DNA of 64,000 nt from JAASSS01 sp021767745 (lineage in GTDB: Bacteria > Pseudomonadota > Gammaproteobacteria > UBA5335). A program made the position numbers and the translations under genes. The stretch's first letter is position 1; each line of letters opens with the position of its first letter. Shown piece by piece: positions 56,339 through 64,000 of the stretch. Below the pieces are notes generated by a model, which did not search any database, was not told where the DNA came from, and saw only the letters and a list, made by a program, of their open reading frames with translations. The stretch spans positions 1-64,000 of the forward strand of contig JAXHVN010000020.1 of the NCBI GenBank assembly GCA_034189165.1, written 5' to 3'.

Positions 56339-57421
56339 TTATAGCATGGCCTTGATGCCGCTCCTGCCGATCTCGAAGCAGCGCGCGGGCCCAGCATCGA
56401 CCAGCCCGGGCGCGAGCGCCGTCCAGAACTGCTGCACCGGCATCTCCCGCAGCAGCCCGGCGAGTTTCGCCCGGCGCTCGGCATCGAGCTCCGCCGGCAG
56501 ATCGTCGACCAGCAGCACCGGATCACGGCCGGCAGCGGCAATCACCTGCGCCTGCGCCAGAACCAGTGCGGCGGCCACCAGCTTCTGCTCCCCGCCCGAG
56601 AGCACCTCGGCCACCGGCTGATTGCCGGCCAGCGGGCGCAGGTCGGCGCGGTGCGGTCCGGCGCCGGTGAGCCCCGCCTGCCGATCCCGCTCCAGCCGCG
56701 CAGCCAGGACTTCGGCGAATTCCTGCTCGGCCGGCCAGCCGGACTGGTAGCGCAGCCGGATGTCCTCGCGGCCCAGGAGCCGGTCGAGCAGAGGCGCCAT
56801 CGCGCTCTGCAACGCCCTCGCAAAGCCCTCACGCCACCCATGGATCGCGCCGGCGGCGGCGGCCAGCGGCACGTCCAGGCTGCGGATCACGCTGGCCGGT
56901 TCGCGCCGGCGCAAGGCGGCATTGCGCTGGCGCAGCGCCAGCATATAGCGGCGCCAGGCCTCGACCTGCGTCGGCGCCGCATGGAACAGGCTCCAATCCA
57001 GCAGGCGGCGGCGCAGCCGCGGGCTGCCCGCCACCAGTTCGCGCGCCGCCGGATCGATCAGCAGCACGGGTAGGTGTTGTGCCAACACGCTCAGCCGGCG
57101 GACCGGCTCGCGATCGATGCGCACCTGCAAGCCTTCGTCGGCGGCGAAGGCAAGTACCAGGGGCACCTCGCGCGGGGAACTGCTCACGCCGCTCAACGTG
57201 GCCTGCAGGCGCAGCGCGTGCTGATTGTGACGGATCAGCATCTCGCGACGACGGGTGCGAAACGACTGCGCCCGTGACAGGAAGAACAGGCTCTCCAGCA
57301 GGCTGGTCTTGCCGGCGCCGTTCGGGCCGAGCAGCAGGTTGACGCCGGCGCCGGGTTCGATGCTCACCTGCTCGAAGCAGCGAAAGTTCGCCAGCGTCAG
57401 CCGGCGAAGACGGGCACTCAC
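56339..57421 (-). CDS. recF: DNA replication and repair protein RecF
   Basis: ATPase that helps load RecA at gaps. The 360-residue product begins with LRRLTLANFRCFEQV and has Walker A GPNGAGKTSLLES (about 33-45) and the signature/Walker B region LSGGEQK near 270 and VLLVDDLPAELD. The GTG start overlaps the dnaN stop (GTGA at 57418-57421). It sits in the conserved order dnaA-dnaN-recF-gyrB. Confidence 0.95.
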   Translation of the reverse strand: MSARLRRLTLANFRCFEQVSIEPGAGVNLLLGPNGAGKTSLLESLFFLSRAQSFRTRRREMLIRHNQHALRLQATLSGVSSSPREVPLVLAFAADEGLQVRIDREPVRRLSVLAQHLPVLLIDPAARELVAGSPRLRRRLLDWSLFHAAPTQVEAWRRYMLALRQRNAALRRREPASVIRSLDVPLAAAAGAIHGWREGFARALQSAMAPLLDRLLGREDIRLRYQSGWPAEQEFAEVLAARLERDRQAGLTGAGPHRADLRPLAGNQPVAEVLSGGEQKLVAAALVLAQAQVIAAAGRDPVLLVDDLPAELDAERRAKLAGLLREMPVQQFWTALAPGLVDAGPARCFEIGRSGIKAML

Positions 57422-58521
57422 AGGCGCATGGGCATCACGACGTGGCGGCTGGCCGGATCGGCCGGGTCGAGCAGCAGGCAGCTGCCGTTGGCATCGGTGA
57501 AGCGCAGTTCCACCTCGCTGCCGGCGAGCACGTTCAGCGGATCGGTGAGATAGCCGACGTTGAAGCCGATCTCCATCGCTTCGCCATCGTAGGTGGCCTC
57601 CAGTTCCTCCTCGGCGCTCTCGTGTTCGCTGTTGTTGGCACTGATGCTGACCCGTTCGGGCGTCAGGCTGAGCCGAATGCCACGGTACTTCTCGTTCGAC
57701 AAGATCGCCGCCCGCCCGAGCGCCTCGCGCAGGCTCGCGCGGGCCACCTGCAGGCTGGCCGTGGTGCGCGCCGGAATCACGCGCTCGTAGTCCGGAAACC
57801 GCCCGTCGATGAGCTTGGAAGTGAACCGGTCGCTGCCGAGGTCCACACGCAGGTAGTTATCGGCCAGCTCCAGGGTCGCCTCGGCGTCAGTGTCCCGCAG
57901 CAGGCGGAAGAGCTCCACGATGCCCTTGCGCGGCACGATGATCTGTCGTTCGGTCTCGCCGCTCAGTACCGCTGGCACTTCGCTGGTCGCGAGCCGGTGA
58001 CCGTCGGTGCCCACGGCGCGCAGATGATCGCGGCGCAGCTCCAGCAGCAGACCGTTGAGATAGTAGCGGACGTCCTGCTGGGCCATCGCGATCTGCGTCT
58101 GCTCCAGCAGGTAGCGCAGCTGTGACTGCGCCAGCCGCACCTGGGTCTTGCTGCCGCTGCTGTCCAGCAGCGGGAATTCATCCGCCGGCAGCGTGGCGAG
58201 CATGAAGCGGCTGCGCCCACCCCGCACCAGCATGCGTCCGCCCTCCAGCGTCAGCTGCAGGTTGGCCTCGGCCGGCAGACTGCGGCAGATATCGAGCAGT
58301 TTGCGTGCCGCCACGGTCACGGTGGCATCCGGGTGCTCTGCCTCCAACATCAGGCTCGCCTGCATCTCGACCTCCAGATCCGTGGTCGTCAGGTACAGGG
58401 TGTTCTCACGCAGTGCCAACCGCACGTTCGCGAGGATTGGCAGTGTCTGCCGACGTTCGACCACGCCGATCACGCTCTGCAGCGGCCTTAGGAGTTCTTC
58501 CCGGCTGAGGGTGAGGTTCAT
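57418..58521 (-). CDS. dnaN: DNA polymerase III beta subunit (sliding clamp)
   Basis: Ring that holds the polymerase on DNA. The 367-residue product has the clamp fold with MNLTLSREELLRPLQSVIG at the start and the C-terminal MPMRL. Length is normal (E. coli 366). Its stop overlaps the recF start. Confidence 0.97.
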   Translation of the reverse strand: MNLTLSREELLRPLQSVIGVVERRQTLPILANVRLALRENTLYLTTTDLEVEMQASLMLEAEHPDATVTVAARKLLDICRSLPAEANLQLTLEGGRMLVRGGRSRFMLATLPADEFPLLDSSGSKTQVRLAQSQLRYLLEQTQIAMAQQDVRYYLNGLLLELRRDHLRAVGTDGHRLATSEVPAVLSGETERQIIVPRKGIVELFRLLRDTDAEATLELADNYLRVDLGSDRFTSKLIDGRFPDYERVIPARTTASLQVARASLREALGRAAILSNEKYRGIRLSLTPERVSISANNSEHESAEEELEATYDGEAMEIGFNVGYLTDPLNVLAGSEVELRFTDANGSCLLLDPADPASRHVVMPMRL

Positions 58522-58606
58522 CGCGATATTCCTTGCGTCGTCCTAACGATATCTGACTTAGAAGATGAGCTTGAGGGTGGGGGTGGTGTTGGGCTCGGCC
58601 CCTACC

Positions 58607-58761
58607 GGTGGACAACTCTGGCGATGCATTGCAATTCAGTTGCTTACCGGCTCGGTGCCGGCCGTGGAGCCGGTGGATAACCGGCCGTTGCCGGTGTGGA
58701 CGGATGTGACTGGATTGGCCGTCGCTGCCGCTGTGCTCATTTCATCCCCATATTGTCCACA
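58607..58761. other. Cluster of DnaA-box-like sites between dnaN and dnaA (possible origin or control region)
   Basis: Four 9-mers close to TGTGGATAA or its reverse are present: GGTGGACAA (58607-58615), GGTGGATAA (58672-58680), TGTGGACGG (58695-58703) and TTGTCCACA (58753-58761). The gap of 252 bases is otherwise gene-free. It may be the replication origin or serve dnaN control; an A/T-rich unwinding element is not obvious. Confidence 0.4.
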
Positions 58762-58773
58762 GCCTGTCCGCAA

Positions 58774-60123
58774 CTAGTTGCACAGCGTGCGCAGCAGGAT
58801 CAGGTAATCGTCGCGCACGCGCGGATCTTCCTGTCGCAGTTCGGCGATCTTGCGACAGGCGTGCAGTACGGTGGTGTGATCGCGGCCGCCGAAGTGCTTG
58901 CCGATCTCCGGCAGGCTCTCGCCGGTGAGCTCCTTGGCCAGCGACATCGCGATCTGACGCGGCCGGGCGATCGTGCGCGAACGCTTGCTGGAGAGCAGCT
59001 CGCTGAGCGAGAGCCGGTAGTATTCGGCGACGGTGCGCTGGATGTTGTCGATCGAGATCCGCCGATCCTGTGCCATCAGCTGGTCGCGCAGCGTCTCGCG
59101 GGCGAAGTCGATGGTGATCGGCTGCTTGGTCAGGTTCGCATTCGCTGCCACCAGGCGCAGCGCGCCTTCCAGCTCACGGACGTTGGAGCGCACGCGGTTG
59201 GCGATGAAGAAGGCGACATCCTGGGGCAGATTGACCTTCAGCTCGCCGGCCTTGTGCAGCAGGATCGCCGCCCGCGTCTCCAGTTCCGGCGGTTCCACCG
59301 CCACCGTCAGGCCCGAACCGAAGCGCGACTTCAGCCGCTCTTCCAGGCCGAGGATCTCCCGCGGGTAGCGATCGCAGGTCAGGATCACCTGCTTCTCCGA
59401 CTCCAGCAGCGTGTTGAAGGTGTGGAAGAACTCTTCCTGCGAGTTCTCCTTGCCGACGAAAAACTGGATGTCGTCGATCAGCAGGACATCGGCGCCGCGG
59501 TAGAAGTGCTTGAAGTCGGTGGTCTTGCCGCGCCGGATCGAGCCGATCCAGTCGTTCACCCAGGCGTCCGAGTGCTGGTAGACCACGGTATCGCCGCGCT
59601 CCTCGCGCAGGCTGTTGCCGACCGCGTGCATCAGGTGGGTCTTGCCGAGTCCGGTGTCCCCGTAGATCAGCAAGGGGTTATAGGTGAGGCCGGGATTGCT
59701 GGCGACCTGCTGGGCGGCGGCCAGCGCCAGCTTGTTGGATTTGCCCTCGACGAAGTTGGCGAACAGGTAACGCTCGTTCAGCTTGTCGCCCCGGCCCCAG
59801 CTACGGCGGCGGGCGGCGACCGGTGGCGACGGTGACGGGGTGGGCTCGCTGCCATTGAGCGGTGGTCGGGCCGGGGCGGCGGTGGGCGCCGAGCCGATCT
59901 TCAGCACGACCCGCATCGCGGCCGGCGCCAGGCGTTCGGCGAGCGCATCCTCGATCGCCTGCAGGTAGTGTTGACCGACCCAGTCGCGCACGAACGGGTT
60001 GGGCGCGTAGAGCTGCAGCGTCTGCTGGTCGTGCACCGCCTGTAGTGGCCGGATCCACATGTTCATCTGCGTTTCCGGCAGCCGTTGTTCGAGGTCTGCC
60101 AGACATTGCCGCCAAAGATCCAC
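58774..60123 (-). CDS. dnaA: Chromosomal replication initiator DnaA
   Basis: Opens the replication origin. The 449-residue product has an N-terminal domain (LWRQCLADLEQRLPETQM), the AAA+ domain with Walker A GDTGLGKTHL and DDIQFF, and the C-terminal DNA-binding domain with DHTTVLHAC. The GTG at 60123 has GGGAG 5 bases upstream and is preferred over TTG at 60135. It diverges from rpmH. Confidence 0.96.
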   Translation of the reverse strand: MDLWRQCLADLEQRLPETQMNMWIRPLQAVHDQQTLQLYAPNPFVRDWVGQHYLQAIEDALAERLAPAAMRVVLKIGSAPTAAPARPPLNGSEPTPSPSPPVAARRRSWGRGDKLNERYLFANFVEGKSNKLALAAAQQVASNPGLTYNPLLIYGDTGLGKTHLMHAVGNSLREERGDTVVYQHSDAWVNDWIGSIRRGKTTDFKHFYRGADVLLIDDIQFFVGKENSQEEFFHTFNTLLESEKQVILTCDRYPREILGLEERLKSRFGSGLTVAVEPPELETRAAILLHKAGELKVNLPQDVAFFIANRVRSNVRELEGALRLVAANANLTKQPITIDFARETLRDQLMAQDRRISIDNIQRTVAEYYRLSLSELLSSKRSRTIARPRQIAMSLAKELTGESLPEIGKHFGGRDHTTVLHACRKIAELRQEDPRVRDDYLILLRTLCN

Positions 60124-60247
60124 GCGCGCTCCCAACTCTCGTCAAAGCCACTGCCCCGGCGCCGCTGTCGTTGCCGCCGGGACCGGGGGAGCCGGTCAGT
60201 CTAGCGAGCCGCTCAGCCAGCGACCACTACGGCACATTGCGTCGTGG

Positions 60248-60277
60248 TTGACACATCAGCCGCGCCCTCCGTAGCAT
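60248..60277 (+). promoter_or_regulatory. Promoter of rpmH
   Basis: TTGACA at 60248-60253 and TAGCAT at 60272-60277 are 18 bases apart, in sigma-70 form, about 75 bases before rpmH. It lies in the 227-base gap between dnaA and rpmH, in which no further DnaA boxes stand out. Confidence 0.6.
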
Positions 60278-60350
60278 TCGGCGGCTGAATCGCGCGCGCA
60301 CGTTCGCGCCAAGTTACTGATTTGCAAAGCCGCCAGCCGGGATAGACAGC

Positions 60351-60485
60351 ATGAAACGTACCTTTCAGCCGAGCGTGATCAAGCGCAAGCGGACGCACGG
60401 TTTCCGCAGTCGCATGGCGACCAAGGGGGGTCGGCGGGTCATCAATGCCCGGCGTGCCCGTGGCCGGCATCGGTTGACGCCCTAG
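60351..60485 (+). CDS. rpmH: Ribosomal protein bL34
   Basis: The 44-residue product reads MKRTFQPSVIKRKRTHGF, then RSRMATKGGRRVINARRARG, then RHRLTP, a full-length bL34. It is the first gene of the rpmH-rnpA-yidC-mnmE-mnmG series. The following rnpA reading frame is in phase with its stop codon. Confidence 0.97.
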   Translation: MKRTFQPSVIKRKRTHGFRSRMATKGGRRVINARRARGRHRLTP

Positions 60486-60497
60486 CCGGTCATCGGC

Positions 60498-60875
60498 ATC
60501 GACGCGCGGTCGACGGGCTTCTCCCGCCGGCAGCGGCTCGTCGAGGCACAGCGGTTCCGGCAGGTCTTCCGGCATGGCAGGCGGGTGCGCGGCGAGCTAC
60601 TGGTGGCCGTGGTGTTGCCCGGCGCCTGCGCGCACGCCCGGCTGGGCATGGCGATCTCGCGGCGGCACGCCGGAACCAACGTGGCCCGCAACCGCATCAA
60701 GCGACACATCCGTGAGAGCTTCCGGCAGGTCCAGACCGAGCTTGGAGCCGTGGATGTCGTCGTGACCACCCGTCCCACCATCGTCCACGCCGACGCCCGC
60801 GCCCTGCGGCACGAGCTCGACCGCCTCTGGTCGCGCGTCGCGCGTGGCGGTGGCCTGCAACGGCAGTCGCTATGA
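60498..60875 (+). CDS. rnpA: Ribonuclease P protein component, with no canonical start codon
   Basis: Protein subunit of RNase P, which trims the 5' end of tRNAs. Family blocks run from FSRRQRLVEAQRFRQVFRHG (60519 on) through VRGELLVAVVLP to RNRIKRHIRESFR (the RNR motif). The frame is open from just after the rpmH stop (60483-60485), but between there and a GTG at 60585 no ATG, GTG or TTG is present in phase. Starting at that GTG would delete the conserved first third. An ATC at 60492 or 60498 is proposed as start; annotation here uses 60498. The stop overlaps the yidC start (ATGA). Confidence 0.8.
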   Translation: MDARSTGFSRRQRLVEAQRFRQVFRHGRRVRGELLVAVVLPGACAHARLGMAISRRHAGTNVARNRIKRHIRESFRQVQTELGAVDVVVTTRPTIVHADARALRHELDRLWSRVARGGGLQRQSL

Positions 60876-62548
60876 GCGCCTATCTCGACAATGCCCGCTT
60901 CTTCCTGATCGCCGCCGTCGTGTTCTGCGGGTTCCTGATCTGGGACGCGTGGCAGACCGACTACGCCGCGGCGCCGACCGAGGTCGCCACCACCGAGCGT
61001 CCGGCGGCCACAGCCACGGCGCCGGCCCCGGTCGAGGAGACCGACCTGCCGGCGGTGGGCGCGCTGCCCGCCGGCGAGGACTCACCGGCGCCGCCTGTTG
61101 CCACCGCCGCTGCGGGCGGCGATCACATCTCGGTACGTACCGACGTGCTGGCCCTGCGGATCGATACCGTCGGCGGCGTGCTCGACTACGCCGCGCTGCC
61201 GGGCTACCCGGTCACGCCCTCGCAGCCGGACGAGCCAGTGGTGCTGCTGAGCGAGGCGCCGGCGGAGTTCTTCATCGTCCAGAGCGGCCTGCTCGGCGAG
61301 GGCCTGCCCGATCATCGGCAGACCTGGCAGGCCGAGCGGCCACGCTACGTGCTGGCCGAGGATGCCGAAACGCTGGTTGTGCCGCTCACCTGGCAGCAGG
61401 ACGGCCGCACGGTCACCAAGCGCTTCGTCTTCACCCGCGGCAGCTACGAGGTGGAGGTCCAGTACGAGATCCGCAATGCCGGCGAGGCGGCGCTGGCGCC
61501 GCGCCAGTATGCCCAGCTGCAGCAGCGGGCGCGGGCCTCGGGCGGTACCTTCTTCGTCCGCAAGTTCCGCGGCGCGGCCTACTACGACGGCAAGTACCAC
61601 CAGCTGAGCTTCGAGGATCTCGGCGAAAGCCCGGTGGATGTTGGCGTCCAGGGCGGCTGGGCGTCGATGCTGCAGCACTACTTCCTCGCGGCGGCCATTC
61701 CGCCGGCGGACTCGCTGAACCGCTACTACAGTCGCGGCCTCGGCGAGAATCGCTATCTGATCGGCTTCGTCGGCGAGGCGGCGCAGATCGCTCCGGGGGC
61801 GCAGGGGCGGCTGTCCCACCGGCTCTATCTCGGGCCGAAGGCCCAGGATCATCTGGATGAGGTCGCGCCGGGGCTGTCGCTGACGGTCGATTACGGCTGG
61901 CTGACCATCATCGCCCGGCCGCTGTTCTGGGTGCTGGCGCTGATCCACGACCTGATCGGCAACTGGGGCTGGTCGATCGTGATCCTCACGCTGCTGATCA
62001 AGCTGGCCTTCTACAAGCTCTCCGAGGCGCAGTACCGCTCGATGGCGAAGATGCGTCGCTTCGCCCCGCGCATCCAGGCGCTGCGCGAACGCTTCGGCGA
62101 CGATCGCCAGAAGCTCAACGAAGCGATGATGGATCTGTATCGCAAGGAGAAATTCAATCCGCTGGGCGGCTGCCTGCCGCTGCTGGTGCAGATGCCGGTG
62201 TTCATCGCGCTCTACTGGGTGCTGATCGCCAGCGTCGATCTGCGCCACGCCGGTTTCATGTTCTGGATCGACGATCTGTCGAGCCCGGATCCGCTGTTCA
62301 TCCTGCCGGTGCTCTTCGGCATCTCGATGCTGGCGCAGCAGAAGCTCTCCGCCCAGACCATCACCGATCCGATCCAGCAGCGCGTGATGATGTTCATGCC
62401 GATCGGCCTGACCATCTTCTTCGCCTTTTTCCCGGCCGGCCTGGTGCTCTACTGGCTGGCGAACAACCTGCTCAGCATCGTGCAGCAGTGGTACATCATG
62501 CGCAAAGTCGATGCCGAGGCCCCGGGCGGCCAAGCCGCCAACGCCTGA
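60872..62548 (+). CDS. yidC: Membrane protein insertase YidC
   Basis: Inserts and folds proteins in the inner membrane, with or without Sec. The 558-residue product has an N-terminal span (about 9-27), a large periplasmic domain (residues 30-330), and the conserved five-span core with PLFWVLALIHDLIGNWGW and KFNPLGGCLPLLVQMPVF. The length matches gammaproteobacterial YidC. The ATG overlaps the rnpA stop. A yidD gene, often located between rnpA and yidC, is absent. Confidence 0.96.
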   Translation: MSAYLDNARFFLIAAVVFCGFLIWDAWQTDYAAAPTEVATTERPAATATAPAPVEETDLPAVGALPAGEDSPAPPVATAAAGGDHISVRTDVLALRIDTVGGVLDYAALPGYPVTPSQPDEPVVLLSEAPAEFFIVQSGLLGEGLPDHRQTWQAERPRYVLAEDAETLVVPLTWQQDGRTVTKRFVFTRGSYEVEVQYEIRNAGEAALAPRQYAQLQQRARASGGTFFVRKFRGAAYYDGKYHQLSFEDLGESPVDVGVQGGWASMLQHYFLAAAIPPADSLNRYYSRGLGENRYLIGFVGEAAQIAPGAQGRLSHRLYLGPKAQDHLDEVAPGLSLTVDYGWLTIIARPLFWVLALIHDLIGNWGWSIVILTLLIKLAFYKLSEAQYRSMAKMRRFAPRIQALRERFGDDRQKLNEAMMDLYRKEKFNPLGGCLPLLVQMPVFIALYWVLIASVDLRHAGFMFWIDDLSSPDPLFILPVLFGISMLAQQKLSAQTITDPIQQRVMMFMPIGLTIFFAFFPAGLVLYWLANNLLSIVQQWYIMRKVDAEAPGGQAANA

Positions 62549-62573
62549 GCCGGCAGCCGGGCGGGCCACCGGC

Positions 62574-63899
62574 ATGGTCGCCAGCGAGACTATCGCCGCG
62601 ATCGCCACGCCGCCCGGCTTCGGCGGCGTCGGCATCGTGCGCTGCTCCGGCCCGGGCGTGCCGGCGCTGATCGATGGCATCGTCGGCCGCCCGCTCCAGC
62701 CGCGACTGGCCACCTTCGCCACCTTCCACGGCGAGCAGGGGCCGATCGATCACGGCCTCGCCCTCTACTTCCGAGCGCCGGGCTCGTTCACGGGCGAGGA
62801 TGTGCTCGAACTGCAGGCGCACGGGGGCCCCGTGGTACTCGATCTGCTGCTGGCCCGCTGTCTTGCCCTGGGGGCCAGACCGGCGCGGCCGGGCGAGTTC
62901 TCCGAACGTGCCTTCCATCACGGCAAGCTTGACCTGGCACAGGCGGAGGCCGTCGCCGACCTGATCGCCAGTCGCTCGGTAGCCGCCGCGCGCGCGGCGC
63001 AGGCGAGCCTGACGGGTGAATTCTCCCGCCGCGTGCAGGCGCTGGGCGCCAGGCTGATGACGCTGAGAGTCCAGCTCGAGGCGGGCCTGGACTTCGCCGA
63101 CGAGGACATCGCGCCGGCGCACGCCGGGGAGCAATGGCAGACGCTGCAGGCCCTGCGCGAGGCGCTGGCCGCGCTGCAGCAGGATGCCGCGCACGGCGAG
63201 CGCCTGCAGCAGGGGCTCACGGTGCTGATCGCCGGGCCGCCCAATGCCGGCAAGTCGAGCCTGCTGAACCGGCTGGCCGGCAGCGAGAGCGCGATCGTCA
63301 CCCCCATCGCCGGCACCACGCGCGATGTCCTGCGCGAACAGTTGCTGCTCGACGGGCTGCCGCTGGAGGTGCTGGATACCGCCGGTCTGCGCGAGAGTTC
63401 CGATCCGATCGAGCAGGAGGGCATGCGCCGGGCCCGTGCCGCCGCGAGCCGTGCCGACGTCATTCTCTGGGTCACCGAGGCCGGTGCGCCGGTGCCGCCC
63501 GATCCGGCACTGGCCGCGAGCGCCGCCACCCTGCTGGTGTTGCACAACAAGATCGATCTGACCGCGCCAGCCGTGCCGCCCGGCGAAACTCTGCCGCTGC
63601 GCTGTTCGATGCGCACCGGCGAGGGCATCGAGGCGCTGCGCCAGCGGCTGCGCCGGCTCGCTGGCGTCGAAGGCAGCCCCGAACGCGGCGTCTTCTCCGC
63701 CCGTCGGCGGCACCTGCACGCCCTGACGGCGGCGCAGCAGGCACTGGCGAGGCTGACGCCGGCCGAGTTCACCCATGCTCCGGAGCTGGCGGCCGAGCAG
63801 CTGCGCCTGGCCCAGCGTGAACTCGGCACGATCACCGGCGAAGTCACCACCGAGGACCTGCTCGGCGAGATCTTCGCCAGCTTCTGCATCGGCAAGTGA
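62574..63899 (+). CDS. mnmE: tRNA modification GTPase MnmE
   Basis: With MnmG, it modifies the wobble uridine of certain tRNAs. The 441-residue product has an N-terminal tetrahydrofolate domain (TIAAIATPPGFGGVGIVRCSG), the G domain with GPPNAGKSSLLN, DTAGLRE and NKID, and the C-terminal CIGK. The ATG at 62574 is chosen over an upstream in-frame ATG because the family starts there. It begins 26 bases after yidC. Confidence 0.96.
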   Translation: MVASETIAAIATPPGFGGVGIVRCSGPGVPALIDGIVGRPLQPRLATFATFHGEQGPIDHGLALYFRAPGSFTGEDVLELQAHGGPVVLDLLLARCLALGARPARPGEFSERAFHHGKLDLAQAEAVADLIASRSVAAARAAQASLTGEFSRRVQALGARLMTLRVQLEAGLDFADEDIAPAHAGEQWQTLQALREALAALQQDAAHGERLQQGLTVLIAGPPNAGKSSLLNRLAGSESAIVTPIAGTTRDVLREQLLLDGLPLEVLDTAGLRESSDPIEQEGMRRARAAASRADVILWVTEAGAPVPPDPALAASAATLLVLHNKIDLTAPAVPPGETLPLRCSMRTGEGIEALRQRLRRLAGVEGSPERGVFSARRRHLHALTAAQQALARLTPAEFTHAPELAAEQLRLAQRELGTITGEVTTEDLLGEIFASFCIGK

Positions 63900-63964
63900 T
63901 TGTTTAAACTCACAGCCCCCACCTGCTTCGACCCGCGAGGCCCGGCACCGCCGGTGGCACGCCG

Positions 63965-64000
63965 ATGACGACGGACATGTATCGCTATGAGGTGATCGTG
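63965..64000 (+). CDS. mnmG: tRNA uridine-5-carboxymethylaminomethyl modification enzyme MnmG, partial (5' end)
   Basis: The window ends inside this gene. The visible residues MTTDMYRYEVIV match the start of MnmG, whose FAD-binding motif follows directly. It is 65 bases after mnmE, in the usual order. Its remaining part lies beyond the window. Confidence 0.8.
   Translation, partial: MTTDMYRYEVIV

Noticed and set aside
60124..60350. Replication origin between dnaA and rpmH
   Set aside because: No cluster of DnaA boxes stands out here; the candidate sites are between dnaN and dnaA.
60585..60875. rnpA starting at GTG 60585
   Set aside because: It would remove the conserved N-terminal third (FSRRQRL to FRHG), which is present in the same frame directly upstream.

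Overview
The window looks like the chromosome of a GC-rich gammaproteobacterium, perhaps near Ectothiorhodospiraceae or Halomonadaceae. The evidence is the order mnmG-mnmE-yidC-rnpA-rpmH facing away from dnaA-dnaN-recF-gyrB, then plsC/gmhB/glyS/glyQ and glnA/ntrB/ntrC, together with alpha-subunit-type glycyl-tRNA synthetase genes and consistent high-GC coding. The species is not resolved from this stretch alone.

Region by region. (1) 1-3.5 kb: a nitrate-type ABC transporter (nrtA-nrtB-ATPase) behind a sigma-54 promoter and a leader with two hexaloop hairpins plus a terminator, the layout of a NasT/NasR (ANTAR) antitermination leader. (2) 3.9-7 kb: a doubtful small ORF, a YetF-type membrane protein, a LysE-type exporter, an alpha-carbonic anhydrase and a methyltransferase, all on the minus strand. 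(3) 7-19.1 kb: a Fur-controlled hydroxamate siderophore locus with decarboxylase, N-hydroxylase, MFS exporter, a fused acyltransferase-NIS synthetase, a membrane acyltransferase, a TonB-dependent receptor and a PepSY membrane protein. (4) 19.2-24.5 kb: housekeeping oxidoreductases, a ParA-like ATPase and a methylguanine-DNA methyltransferase. (5) 24.6-26.6 kb: a decayed patch holding cas5 and cas3 fragments of a type I-C CRISPR-Cas system, an intact DinB-family gene and a zinc-ribbon hypothetical. (6) 26.8-32.3 kb: mscL and a urease locus (ureD, ureA, ureB, ureC) with a cyclopropane-synthase-like gene inside it and a sigma-54 promoter in front. (7) 32.4-40.5 kb: YihY, a DsbA-like protein, then a divergent guanidine locus. 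(8) 40.5-53.9 kb: a prolyl-oligopeptidase, TANGO2-like protein, NDH-2, ntrC, ntrB, glnA, glyQS, gmhB and plsC. (9) 53.9-64 kb: the replication and translation core around dnaA/rpmH.

The most interesting part is the guanidine locus at 34.1-40.5 kb. A Ni-type ureohydrolase resembling guanidine hydrolase (GdmH) is translationally coupled to a NiCoT nickel transporter, and diverges from an ABC importer followed by an M16-like protein. Each arm has its own guanidine-I riboswitch aptamer, each preceded by a near-perfect sigma-54 promoter, and two NtrC-like dyads spaced 32 bp apart lie between them. With urease a few kb away, also behind a sigma-54 promoter, the inferred pathway is guanidine import, hydrolysis to urea and ammonia, then urea hydrolysis to ammonia and CO2.

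The window therefore carries five sigma-54 promoter candidates (nrtA, ureD, gdmH, guanidine ABC, glnA) and the ntrB/ntrC pair expected to drive them. Ammonia from nitrate, guanidine and urea would be assimilated by the glutamine synthetase encoded here. All functional statements are inferences from sequence motifs and context; no database search was run.
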